Assembly (NCBI RefSeq): GCF_000003815.2
Contig: NC_049985.1
Coordinates: 6,323,843-6,387,842, forward strand
Direction: 5' to 3'
DNA: 64,000 nucleotides
From: Branchiostoma floridae
Taxonomy: Eukaryota; Chordata; Leptocardii; Amphioxiformes; Branchiostomatidae
The position numbers and the translations under genes are program-made. The notes under the pieces are model-generated. The model worked only from the letters and a program-made list of their open reading frames with translations. It was not told the DNA's origin and did not search any database. How positions within the stretch are numbered: position 1 is the stretch's first letter; the number at the start of each line of letters is the position of its first letter. Below are positions 9,778 to 18,800 of this stretch, piece by piece.

Positions 9778-12062
9778 GTGCGTGCGTGTGTGTGTATGTG
9801 CGTGCGTGTGCGTGTGCGTGTGTGTGTGTGACTGATTGAGTGGCCCTAAGTGAGTGGGAAGATGGTCACAGCAAAGGTCAGACTTGCTGGAGTGACAGGA
9901 AGTATCAGACATGACAGATAATAGGGTCAATGGAAGAGCTCGAGGCTACTAATTAATGCACGGGGAGGTGTTGTTTCTGGCTGTCTGTTTTGTCTTCGCA
10001 GTTTGCATGATTTTTCACATGCTGGTTACGTACACTGCATAGTGTAAAGTGATCAATGGACTCCCAATGTAATGTTTATCAAATCCTTTATGCATAATTG
10101 ATGAACTACAACTAAATAAGACATAAGAGAAACTTTATCGTCAAATGTCACGATGATAATAGAAGAAAATACCGCATATAAACCTGACAATGATGCATCG
10201 AGCACCTTTCAGATGCGCATTATTCTATCATTCTTCTCATTATAATACCATTCTCTCGACCGTACATTTGTACACTCTAGGTTTTGATGATCAGCGACAG
10301 CGCAGCGAGCAACCTGAAGCACTTCAGCGCCAACGTCGGCGCCTCCGGGTGGGACGTGCTCTCTCTCAATGCGCGAGACCAGAAGGTGTCTTACGACGGA
10401 GTCTACTGGGGCACAACTCCTAAGAACTTCTCGGAGACTGACATCACCATCCACCTGCGCAGGAAGCCGACGTTCTATGTCTTCAATCTTCTGCTCCCGT
10501 GCGTGCTCCTGGCCGTGATGATGGCCGCCACCTTCCTCCTCCCCATAGATAACGGAGAGAAGGTTTCCTTCGGAGTGTCCATCCTGCTCGCGCTGGTCGT
10601 CTTTCAACTGCTGATGGTCCAGCTTCTCCCCGAGTCGGAAAGCCTACCATGGATAGGTAATGTATAGCTCACTTCTCTAACACGGTATGATAGAGCTGAT
10701 ATGAAAAGGGGTACTAAAGTGAACTTGTGAGTTGTATAATAACAAAGCTGTACAGTTAGATGGTTGATTAATAGGCATTATTTATAGGTTTCAATGGTAA
10801 AGCTGCTTCGACAAATGGATCCAGAGGGTGGTCGTTAGAGCTTTGCATTTTTATTCCAGGGGAAGTGTTCAAAGTTTATGTATTTTTTTCATTTAGTTTC
10901 TCCCTGTGCTATCAGAAGACAAGCATCAGTGGTGGTAGTAGAAAGTAGCATTGACCGCTCCAATATCATAGCATTCCCCATTGGTCAGTAGTTTAAATAT
11001 CATTTAGGGTCTAAAGTATGGTAAATTGGGTTCAAATTGGCGATGTTCGTGGACTCAGAGTGGAGTCTTTCTAAATGGGTGTAAGTTGTAGAAACTACTC
11101 TAAGTAGGCGTCTTTCAAGAGATCACCCCCATCATCCTATAATGGATGGCGTGATTTTGACCAAGAACTTCAACAAAAAAATTGTGAATGATTAATAACT
11201 CCCCCTACTTGTTAGGGAAATTACACAGAAAATCATAAGAAGGGATCTTGTTTGAAAGAAGATGACAGTAGACTCTCCAAGTCTCAATGTTGTACGGAAA
11301 TTGCGACATTCATCAAATACTTCCCGATGTACTATGCATCATCATTTCGTTCATGGCTCCCTCAAAGTAATAAGGTCTGGAAAACAAGTTTGCCATGATA
11401 TGCTACAGTGGCAACCCACTATATTTAAGAATTTAGCTCTTTCTCCACAACCAAATACTGTATATACATGAGTTGACTGTCTGTTATCTATTCACGAATA
11501 TCTCACACAGTTGCCTACGTTCCCTACAGGCAAATTCGTCATCATAGCCATGGTACTGATGGCGGCTTCGTTGGCAATCTCCACCATTGTCATCAACGTC
11601 TGCAGCCGCGCCACGGGCCCGGGCAAGAGGCCACTGGGCCCGTGGACACGCCGGATCTTCCTCCGCTACATGTCAAAGATTCTTCTCATGGGAGACCTCT
11701 CTCAAGAAGATCAGCCCTATAGCCTCATAGATGGGAGGAACAACGTCTGTGGTGAGCAGGTACCGATGGCTTCAAAGACCGTCCAGAGCTTTGTTCTTCT
11801 ACCAGGAGGTTCGGATGATGACAAGAAAGAGGACAACGCCGCGGCGACAGAAATGCTGGACATCATGAGAGGAATCAAGAAGGGACTGGACTCGCTGCTG
11901 ATCTACTACGAGGAGAAGGAGAAAGTCGAGGGCATCGAGAGTGACTGGAAGCTGCTTGCCAAGGTGTTGGATCGGATCTGCTTGCTCTTGTACCTTGTGG
12001 GAGCTTCTACGTGCCTGCTGGCGTTTTATTTCAGCTCAACGGTCATCACTCCAGATATCTAG
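1..12062 (+). CDS. Nicotinic acetylcholine receptor-type subunit, non-alpha (spliced, 5' partial)
   Basis: Spliced coding region joining 1-115, 1183-1227, 5938-6047, 9482-9662, 10281-10656 and 11530-12062, about 450 residues; the signal peptide exon is off the left edge. The product is a subunit of a pentameric ligand-gated cation channel of the plasma membrane. Seen in order: N-terminal helix, binding loop A (WKPDVVLYQNAD), a Cys loop with exactly 13 residues between cysteines (contains FPFD), loop B (FGPW), M1 with its Pro, M2 beginning GEKV with the 9' Leu, M3, a cytoplasmic loop and M4 before the stop. GEKV without a Pro insertion is the cation-selective pattern. Loop C lacks the vicinal Cys pair, so it is a non-alpha type. 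The 45-bp and 110-bp exons match the classic receptor exon pattern. Subunit identity within the family is not resolved. Convergent with the TRPC gene. Confidence 0.93.
116..1182 (+). other. Receptor intron 2
   Basis: Ordinary AT-rich intron with GTACGT donor and a T-rich acceptor. A pair of inverted segments around 296-420 (GTGTAACATTTTGT-like sequence on both sides) suggests a small degenerate fold-back repeat; nothing else recognised. Confidence 0.5.
1183..1227 (+). CDS. Receptor subunit exon 3 (45 bp)
   Basis: Encodes DAKKQILTANLWLHM between a pyrimidine-rich TTTTTTTCAG acceptor and a GTAAGA donor. The 45-bp size and the sequence ending in LWL plus two residues are the hallmark of exon 3 in nicotinic receptor genes. 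Confidence 0.95.
1638..2785. repeat. Left arm of a large inverted repeat (palindrome) in receptor intron 3
   Basis: Reads as the near-exact reverse complement of 4705-5869. The arms begin outward at CTTAAGAGTC and stay almost identical for about 1 kb, then decay towards the inner end near the shared AAATGGCCG. The right arm has a 10-bp duplication near 5836. Identical 66-codon open frames appear on opposite strands in the two arms, purely as a consequence of the repeat. Confidence 0.93.
3263..3392. other. Assembly gap (130 N)
   Basis: Run of N inside the loop of the palindrome; probably an assembly break caused by the inverted repeat. Confidence 0.99.
3796..4261. mobile_element. pogo/Tigger-like MITE with TA target duplication
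   Basis: Left end CAGTCAAACCTGTATTAGCG and right end, read inverted, CAGTCAAACATGTCTATAGCG, each directly flanked by TA (3794-3795 and 4262-4263). Terminal repeats of this form and TA duplication are typical of the pogo/Tigger group of Tc1/mariner elements. At 466 bp with no transposase it is a non-autonomous copy. GCGGCCAC motifs recur just inside the ends. Confidence 0.8.
4705..5869. repeat. Right arm of the large inverted repeat in receptor intron 3
   Basis: Reverse complement of 1638-2785. It ends only 68 bases before the acceptor of exon 4. The loop between the arms is about 1.9 kb and includes a 130-base N gap and a MITE. Confidence 0.93.
5938..6047 (+). CDS. Receptor subunit exon 4 (110 bp), loop D and loop A
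   Basis: Exactly 110 bp, as in vertebrate nicotinic genes. It encodes MWYDPRLEWN with the loop D Trp and, at the end, WKPDVVLYQN of loop A, whose last codon is split across the intron (AA + C). The donor reads GTCTGT, a weak non-consensus site, but it is the only GT that keeps the frame into the next exon. Confidence 0.93.
6092..6255. mobile_element. Short inverted-repeat element next to exon 4
   Basis: Left end ACTGCGCATGCGAAGTTCAA and right end, read inverted, ACTGCGCATGCGAAGGTCAA bound a 164-bp segment 44 bases past the exon 4 donor. A related, degraded sequence with the shared phrase GCATGGTCGAGA occurs near 40217. Family not identified. Confidence 0.6.
6750..7150 (-). pseudogene. Degenerate LINE (non-LTR retrotransposon) ORF2 C-terminal fragment
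   Basis: On the minus strand the conceptual translation runs KIPCWLSNVCKILEVLGFAY, later KLRTYRKFKHLYEREKCRAM, TKLRISDHPLEIEAGRH and DNRLCVFCEE. This order (a KL-TY-F block, then a KLRIS-H-L-IE-GR block, then a Cys-rich LC-FC motif) is characteristic of the region after reverse transcriptase in CR1/L2-like elements. In-frame stops at 7038-7040 and 6813-6815 show it is dead. The rest of the element is not visible. Confidence 0.7.
7151..9481 (+). other. Remainder of receptor intron 4
   Basis: Non-coding. A pyrimidine-rich stretch at about 8664-8790 repeats CCTCTCTCGCACGATATTTCC twice with CT-rich spacers. No exon seen. Confidence 0.5.
9482..9662 (+). CDS. Receptor subunit exon 5, Cys loop and loop B
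   Basis: Begins with the third base of the split Asn codon and continues ADSAFDGWAKMHV. It contains the disulfide loop, C, 13 residues, C, including FPFD, then FGPWVQDATE of loop B. Flanked by an ATAAAG acceptor and a GTAATT donor, ending in phase 0. In vertebrate genes this stretch is usually split differently, so exon boundaries here are lineage specific. Confidence 0.94.
9719..9831 (+). repeat. (TG)n microsatellite in receptor intron 5
   Basis: About 110 bases of TG with scattered CG and TA interruptions, beginning some 55 bases after the exon 5 donor. Confidence 0.95.
10281..10656 (+). CDS. Receptor subunit exon 6, loop C, M1, M2
   Basis: Encodes loop C without the adjacent cysteines (VSYDGVYWGTTPKN), then M1 (NLLLPCVLLAVMM) and M2 (GEKVSFGVSILLALVVF). 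Relative to the standard M2 numbering the -1' residue is Glu, 2' and 6' are Ser, 9' is Leu and 20' is Gln. Acceptor CTCTAG at 10275-10280, donor GTAATG at 10657, phase 1. Confidence 0.94.
11530..12062 (+). CDS. Receptor subunit last exon, M3, cytoplasmic loop, M4, stop
   Basis: Starts GKFVIIAMVLMAASL (M3), continues through the post-M3 amphipathic RRIFLRYMSKILLMG, an acidic loop (GGSDDDKKEDNAAAT), the MA-helix segment ending SDWKLLAKVLDR and M4 (ICLLLYLVGASTCLLAFYF), and stops with TAG at 12060-12062. Acceptor TCCCTACAG at 11521-11529. Confidence 0.95.
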
Positions 12063-15000
12063 ATGATGAATAAATAACTCTCCAGCATGTCAGAAAGTGA
12101 TGCCATCGCTGCCATATCGTGGCGCGAGTTCAGTTAAGCAGAGAGATAAAAAGATGAACGCGAGAAGAGCCACGGCAATCGTTGTCTGCCAAGATGGACA
12201 TGATGATGTGACGTTCGACACGGGACGTCAGAATATGCCAATCGTGCTGAGTTGTAGTGCCATATCGCATGGAGCTGTTTTGTACTGCGGAAACGTGCTT
12301 GTCAATGTGAGAATTTTAGTCCCGGAAGTATTGTTTTGTGGCTCAGTTAAGTTACATACGACAAAAACAGAATGAACACGGAGTAAGCTGTCAGTTGCCG
12401 CACTACGAATATGTTCATTAGTTATTACCAACATAATAGTGTGGCTAGGTTTGGAGGGCTTTCCCCAACAATATAGTTAGTATTGCAAAATAATCAGCGT
12501 GCTTAATGATTGGGTGGATACGTTTAAAAGTATATAGCATAATAAATATATGGAAATTGCTTGAAAATGGTCTGAAATGATTCGTGACAAGAAAGTGTCA
12601 ATGGCATGACGAAATGTTGGATTGAATTGAGATGTAAACAATTGTGCATGTCATTAGATTATATGGTATGATATGACATAAGATGATAAGTATCCGCACG
12701 GTATAAGCGTTAATGTTTGATGAGGAAAGTAAGCATTCATTGATAACTAAATACATACTGTGGGGAACTAAAGAATATAGATAGTTATGCGATAACGAAT
12801 TTAGTTGTCAGTTGTCACAAGACTATTGTTGCTATCATTGATAGTACCCTTTAAGAAATGAACTCACTTACTGATTGTAAAACTGAGGTTATAGAAAGTG
12901 TTTGTTAAAATGAATGACAATATTTAGCATGTTTAAGTACGTCATACTGTATTATGGAATCTGATACATATCACCAAAACGTAGGTATAGTAGACACTGG
13001 TACGAGGCTGAAATATGGACATATTAGTACCAGACCGTAGCATACATAGAGAATGTACTGTTACGCACGACGATTAGAGAACCAATAGAAGCTGGCATAA
13101 GAAGCTTTCGGAAGGCATCCGCCATCTTTCTTCAGGTCTAAATGTAGTTACATGATCTAGGAGTCAAGGTCTCCCTTCAGACTACAGTAACTATCCTTGA
13201 GTTTTAGTATTCTGCGTTAGAATGTGCGAATTGTGATGTCTTTGACTTGCAAATCAAAGGATTAGCTGAAGTTGTACTCAGGGGTTTGAAATGTGGAATA
13301 GTTATTCGTCATGCCCCTCAATCTACATATACCATTCAATGCGTATGGGCTATGAAAACTGCACTGGAATATATGTATTAATGGCGACGTTTCGCTTCAA
13401 GCTCTCAAAGCATGTGGAATAGCAAACCTGGTAATACTTCTGGCTAAATTGCTTCAGGTGTCAGAGCATGTGAAATAGCAAATCTTGTAAATTTCAGACC
13501 CAAAATCAAACCTGCCAGTCAAAATGTAGACCTTAGTCCCTAGACACGGGTTATGTGCGGCTAGGCCTGAGATATGGTAATCAGACTTACATCTTGTTTT
13601 GTAAATGCACAACGTTTAATGGCTAGTATGTATTTATAATTACTACTGTGTATAGATTCTGATTAAAATAGTCTCTAGTAAATACTCAGCTATGTACTAC
13701 ATTGCAGTTACGTAAGTAGTATACATTGTGGTAGAATGTATAGGACCTTAAGAGAATTAGTATTAATGTGTATTCTAATCAAACTCAATAACATCTATAA
13801 CGAAATGTTGCGAGCACTTGTCCTTGCTGTCTCTATATTGTGTTGAACGCGGAATGACTGGATCAACAGCGCCATCTACTGAAATCCGAGATAATGTACA
13901 GTCTTTGACTTCATCAAACGTATTCTGTGCTTTGAGCAGTTTTATCTGATAATAGAATATTGGTATGACCTCCGCTTAAGTAGGGTTGAGCAAGTATGGA
14001 ACAACATGCCAAGGAATTGTTCTTTATTTCATGAAATGATAATGTGACAATTAGACCGACATTCATTATTCAGGCCAAGTAGTATTAATTGGTCGCAGCA
14101 AGTTTACATCTTAGCTTCAGGAGTTACAGTCCTAGGCCTGACCAGCAGAGCCACGTGATAACATATCGGGAGGCTTTCTGCTAATTGAATACCTCTTACT
14201 CGTTTCTGCAACCGCCATAAAAATGCTTCCGGCCACGTTAACGATATCCCTACATCATATGCAACAGTGAAGGACCTGCCTTCCTGTGAGCATATTCTCG
14301 ATTCAAATCATAATCTTATGACAAGAACACCAATATGATAATATTCGAATATGTATTCAATAAAAGACCTTATACATTATATACATATCTATTTTTAGAT
14401 TCTATTCGTTACTGTATTGCAAAGAAATCATAATCAAAGGGCCAGTTTAAAAGACACACACAATTTCTGCAGCAGCATTAAGACGTCATTTCCGTTGCCA
14501 AATGTTCTTTATGTTGAATATAGGATCGCGCATATTACGTTTATCCAACCTGGTTGACTCAAATCATTTGTGATATTTTTACATTGAAAAAAAAAAAAAC
14601 AACAACACCTAAGTAACAGGGAAGATAGCAAATAAACTATGTCACAGGTCCGAGTGAGCATGTATAGTCGAGATACATTACGGTCTTCACAAATGCATCA
14701 TAATTGCACATGCGTACCAGGAACTGCGACATGGCTTATTTTTGCAGCTTGGAAACACGCATAAAAGAAACACGCAGGTATCACAATCCTAGACAATGGT
14801 AGAGAAGATCTTGGTACAAGATTGTCGTAGAGAGATGTAACTGGTAGTAATTCGACATAAAATGTATATTTCTTCCTATAGAGTCTGAAACAACATTACT
14901 TCGTCATACGAACTTACAGAGATTTATTTCGTTAATGTTACAGAAACAATACACACACTAGTAATAACGCTATTGTCTGTTTAGTTGTCTTCGGAAATAC

Positions 15001-15181
15001 AATTCGACTATTCAAAATCTCTGCACTTATATACGTGACATCTTACGTTTCTACCATGACGAGAAAGAAATACTCCGGACCCAGGCAAAGGAGCCTTCAG
15101 AAGTATAAACGTTCATATAATCATCTATTCGTCAGCTATCTTATCTAGAAATCTCAAAATTGTATGAATCCTACTTGTCTA
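12063..15181. other. Convergent intergenic / 3' flanking region
   Basis: AT-rich sequence between the two convergent genes, holding presumed 3' UTR of the receptor gene on the left and flank of the TRPC gene on the right. Stop codons interrupt all frames and I recognise no gene or named repeat in it. A 12-base A run with short flanking AAC repeats lies near 14587. Confidence 0.6.
12541..12546 (+). promoter_or_regulatory. Candidate polyadenylation signal of the receptor gene
   Basis: AATAAA about 480 bases after the stop codon. Another AATAAA lies at 12069-12074, only a few bases past the stop, and one more at 14359-14364. Which is used cannot be told from sequence. Confidence 0.4.
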
Positions 15182-15187
15182 TTTATT
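15182..15187 (-). promoter_or_regulatory. Candidate polyadenylation signal of the TRPC gene
   Basis: AATAAA on the minus strand about 490 bases after the TRPC stop codon; position only, no further support. Confidence 0.35.
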
Positions 15188-15674
15188 GTCTCAGGAAATG
15201 AATTCGTCCGAGAAGCCAACTCATATTGAGATTTAGAGTTTTCCTCAACCTATTGGCAAACCCACATCCATGGATGGCTATCTGAGGTGAAAAGCCAGCT
15301 AGCTTGTAATCTACAAACAAACATATTGTCTTTTTTGGCTTCGGATATCTACCATCCCCCCATCCCCTCATCCCAGGCCTACCGATTGTGTACATCAAGC
15401 AGCAGCTCCTGAGGTCGTGTCTGCGATTAATTCTTCTCGAGGCGTTAGCTCTGGCCAGCCGCCAGCCAATCAAATATCATCCTTGGTGGGAAAGTTGTCA
15501 GCCAATCACCTTGCCCCTAGACCGTAGGCGGCGACGTGATTGGTTGGTGACGACTGACCAGGGCTAACGGTGCGGCAAGGACGGATCGCGAGTCGGTACG
15601 CAAAGGGTAGTTGCATGATTATACACTACCGGGCCTAGTTAGGGAGAATACACTACGCATATATACCCAGGCAG

Positions 15675-15862
15675 TTAGTACTCTCTGTCTGCATGGAGAG
15701 TTGTACCGGCTACATTTCCCATGTGTTCTCCGGGGGATGGCCCTCCTAGGTAGTGATCTATCTTCTTCCCGATCAGCCAGATCTGGCGGTTTGTGTCCTC
15801 CTTGCCTTCAAGGAGCTCGTATCTAAGGCTTGAAATGTCCTGCTTGATTTCTTCGAGCTCAC
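15675..15862 (-). CDS. TRPC last exon, C-terminal coiled coil and stop
   Basis: Encodes [20 protein letters not shown], the C-terminal coiled coil, then a tail of about 40 residues ending TLHADREY and TAA at 15677-15675. Acceptor TTTCGTTCCAG. The tail carries no TRPC4/5-type PDZ-binding end. Confidence 0.94.
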
Positions 15863-18800
15863 CTGGAACGAAATTACAAGCCGTCAATGAGAGCAACTCT
15901 ACAATTTTTATTTTACTAAACATGTGACTATTCCAAACGATAATGTGTCAATATTCAATGAAACACGTCCATTATATTCAATTAGCAAATGGTTTGTATA
16001 ATTTGCGCCCCAATTGTCACCTATATCGGGAACAAAGACACCCTTGCAGTTCCAAAGAAAGTCGCCAGGATCCTTAATGCATGCCATTTTTCTGCCTAGG
16101 CTAAAATTTGCTATGTACCACTCAAAATATAGCAATCATGGTATGCCTGCTGCTGGTACATGGTAAACCACTAAGGGAACCAAAATTTAATTATATCTAA
16201 TCTAACATAATGATTGGTCAAGACCTAGACACTAGATACCTTACAGCCCATCTATAGCTTCTTGAGTGATGCCATTCACCCATGATTTATCAAAACACAA
16301 ACACAAGCAATAAACACACTGCTGGAAGCATGATCTTCCTTGCAAACTTTAAGATAACACATTGACGCTAACAACAAGTGAGATAATGACTGCTGCATAC
16401 CCTCGTTGATCTCGCCCTCCTCCTGTGCACGCTGTGCAGTGAGAATGTACCGCTTGACCAGTCTCTTCATGATGCACTAAACCATGAAACACTTTGCTCA
16501 TGACACCGGCACAAAAGGCTCTATAGCATCTCATTATTTCATCACTAACATTAACAACAAAAATACCACTGCACTTTTTACATAAAGCCGATAGGGAGCC
16601 CAAGTATACGTCACAGAATTAGTTTCATGCATATGTTTGTACTCGAAATAGGATATCTGATTGTTTCACAAGCAATTGCCAAGCACATCGAATGATTAAA
16701 ATGAAGCAATGGTTTGAATGTCTGGTACGTGAAATTCAGACTGGCAACCGAAAGAGGTTTCAGGTTGAAAAATCAGTTTGCAATAATTTGGAAACGACAA
16801 CATTCAACACCTTACCTGGTATTCTGTAGGCGCGTCTATTGCCCGAATGCAGTTCATCACGGAGAAACTGTTGTCAAGCTAAAAGGAAGAAAAAAAGCGA
16901 ATGGACTGAATTAGGTATGATAAAGAAATTTGTCCGAACATACAATCGTCCTGTAGGTAATAGTTAAGCCCATTATCGACAGGAATCCTTGCTTGAACAG
17001 CTGTCGATATAAAGAAATTTGAGCCGTGCACCTGGTATAAGAGATATTAGAACGATCTCACTGCGAATTGGAATCGGCGGTATTTTGATTCAAGTTTATT
17101 ACTTTAAGTGCATGTAAGAACTTAACAAAATACAAAAGAGTCAAAACAGCTAGTGTGAAAAAATTCAATAACATCAATACAAACCCCTGTAAATCGTAGA
17201 ACCGGATCTTTAATCACTGCACGAAAAAAGGAACTTACCAATACCGGTGAATAACAGGTATTATCATATAGCCAGATGGAGTTGGCCAATCAGAGGCCCC
17301 CATTTCCCATGGGTTATCAGGCCGTAACCTCAAAAGTGGTCAGTTATTAGAATAACCGACCACTTTTTGGACCGCACCATTATACAGGGGACAGTCATGA
17401 ATTTTTTTGTACTGTTGTTTGTGTGTAAACCATGCATAACTGTCAAAAATATTATGATTGATTGGTTATGTTAATTGGGGCTCCACATGGGGAATATATC
17501 GATACTTGACAAGGAATTATGCTGATTTTACACATTTTCATTATTGCTTTCTAACGTGATGAAGCCGGTACCTTCCTAAATCACTTTGTATATACGTACT
17601 TTGTCGTGCCCAAGTGAAAAGGCTCTGCATGGGGGGGTACCAGGACTCCACTTAATAGTTTGTATTGCAAATAAGCCACATGTTGATGCTGATATGCTAT
17701 CTCACAAACAGATGATTAGTTAAAATTATTAGTTGAATGATGATGATGAAATGGTTTGTATTCTATATACACACTATTGTACAATATATATATTGCAAAT
17801 GTATTATTATGTCAATGTCATTAAAGTGTTTATCTTGTTATNNNNNNNNNNNNNNNNNNNNNNNNNNNNNNNNNNNNNNNNNNNNNNNNNNNNNNNNNNN
17901 NNNNNNNNNNNNNNNNNNNNNNNNNNNNNNNNNNNNNNNNNACTCTACATACACTTGCATGAGATCCCATGGCACCATTGGACCGTCGGGTCATCCGTGA
18001 TTCCGTGTCGTATCTTCTTATCTTCTTCTTCTTCTTCTTCCGGCAGCTGCACAGGTCTGAGAGGAGGTTCTTGATGCCGAGGATGATGTAGACGAACGTT
18101 TTTGGGCTCGGCATGAGGTTGAAGGGAGCTGGCATGGTCATCCCCTCCTCGAAGTAAGACAGCCACAGCTTGGTTCGTGCGAACTTCCACTCCACGTCGG
18201 AATCATCCTGGAGGTCAAGGATGTTTGTAAACCATTGTGTCAAAAAATCACATCTGTTATGTTTTTATTTTAATGAACCGCCCTATGGCGTAACACACCA
18301 GGTTTATACTGAAGAGGATGCACCCCTTACTCTTTCCATAAGCGTGGTGGATTATTTTATCCGAGGCGTGGCTCTCCTCACACGCGGGCCCTACATTTAA
18401 CGTACTATCAGAGAAACTACCCTAATCGAAGCAAGCCATTTTCACCTGAGTTGAATGAGGAAATTTGTTTTTAAGACGTTTATGTTGGGAAACCTTTCCT
18501 GACGCACAGCAACATCGTAGTATGCCAGAGGATTCGATCAGAGGATCTTTGAAGTCGTCTGTTTTATCAGCAACGTCAATGTATACGAGAGGTTCTAACA
18601 GTACAATGGATCTTACTTCTATCTCCTGGTATGAGTTGCTGATCATAGCGATCAGCATGTTGATCAGCACGACCACCGTGATGACGTTGTAAGCTCCGAA
18701 CAGAATGTACCCGACGTTCTCAATGAACTTGTGGTCATATCTAGGAGAAAAAAAGTGGTAACGTTACATAATACGGAGGCAATTGTACCGTGCACATCTT

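Noticed and set aside
9568-9930. Minus-strand frame rich in His-Thr
   Set aside because: Made by the TG microsatellite and antisense to receptor exon 5.
10209-10607. 132-codon minus-strand frame
   Set aside because: Antisense shadow of the conserved receptor exon 6.
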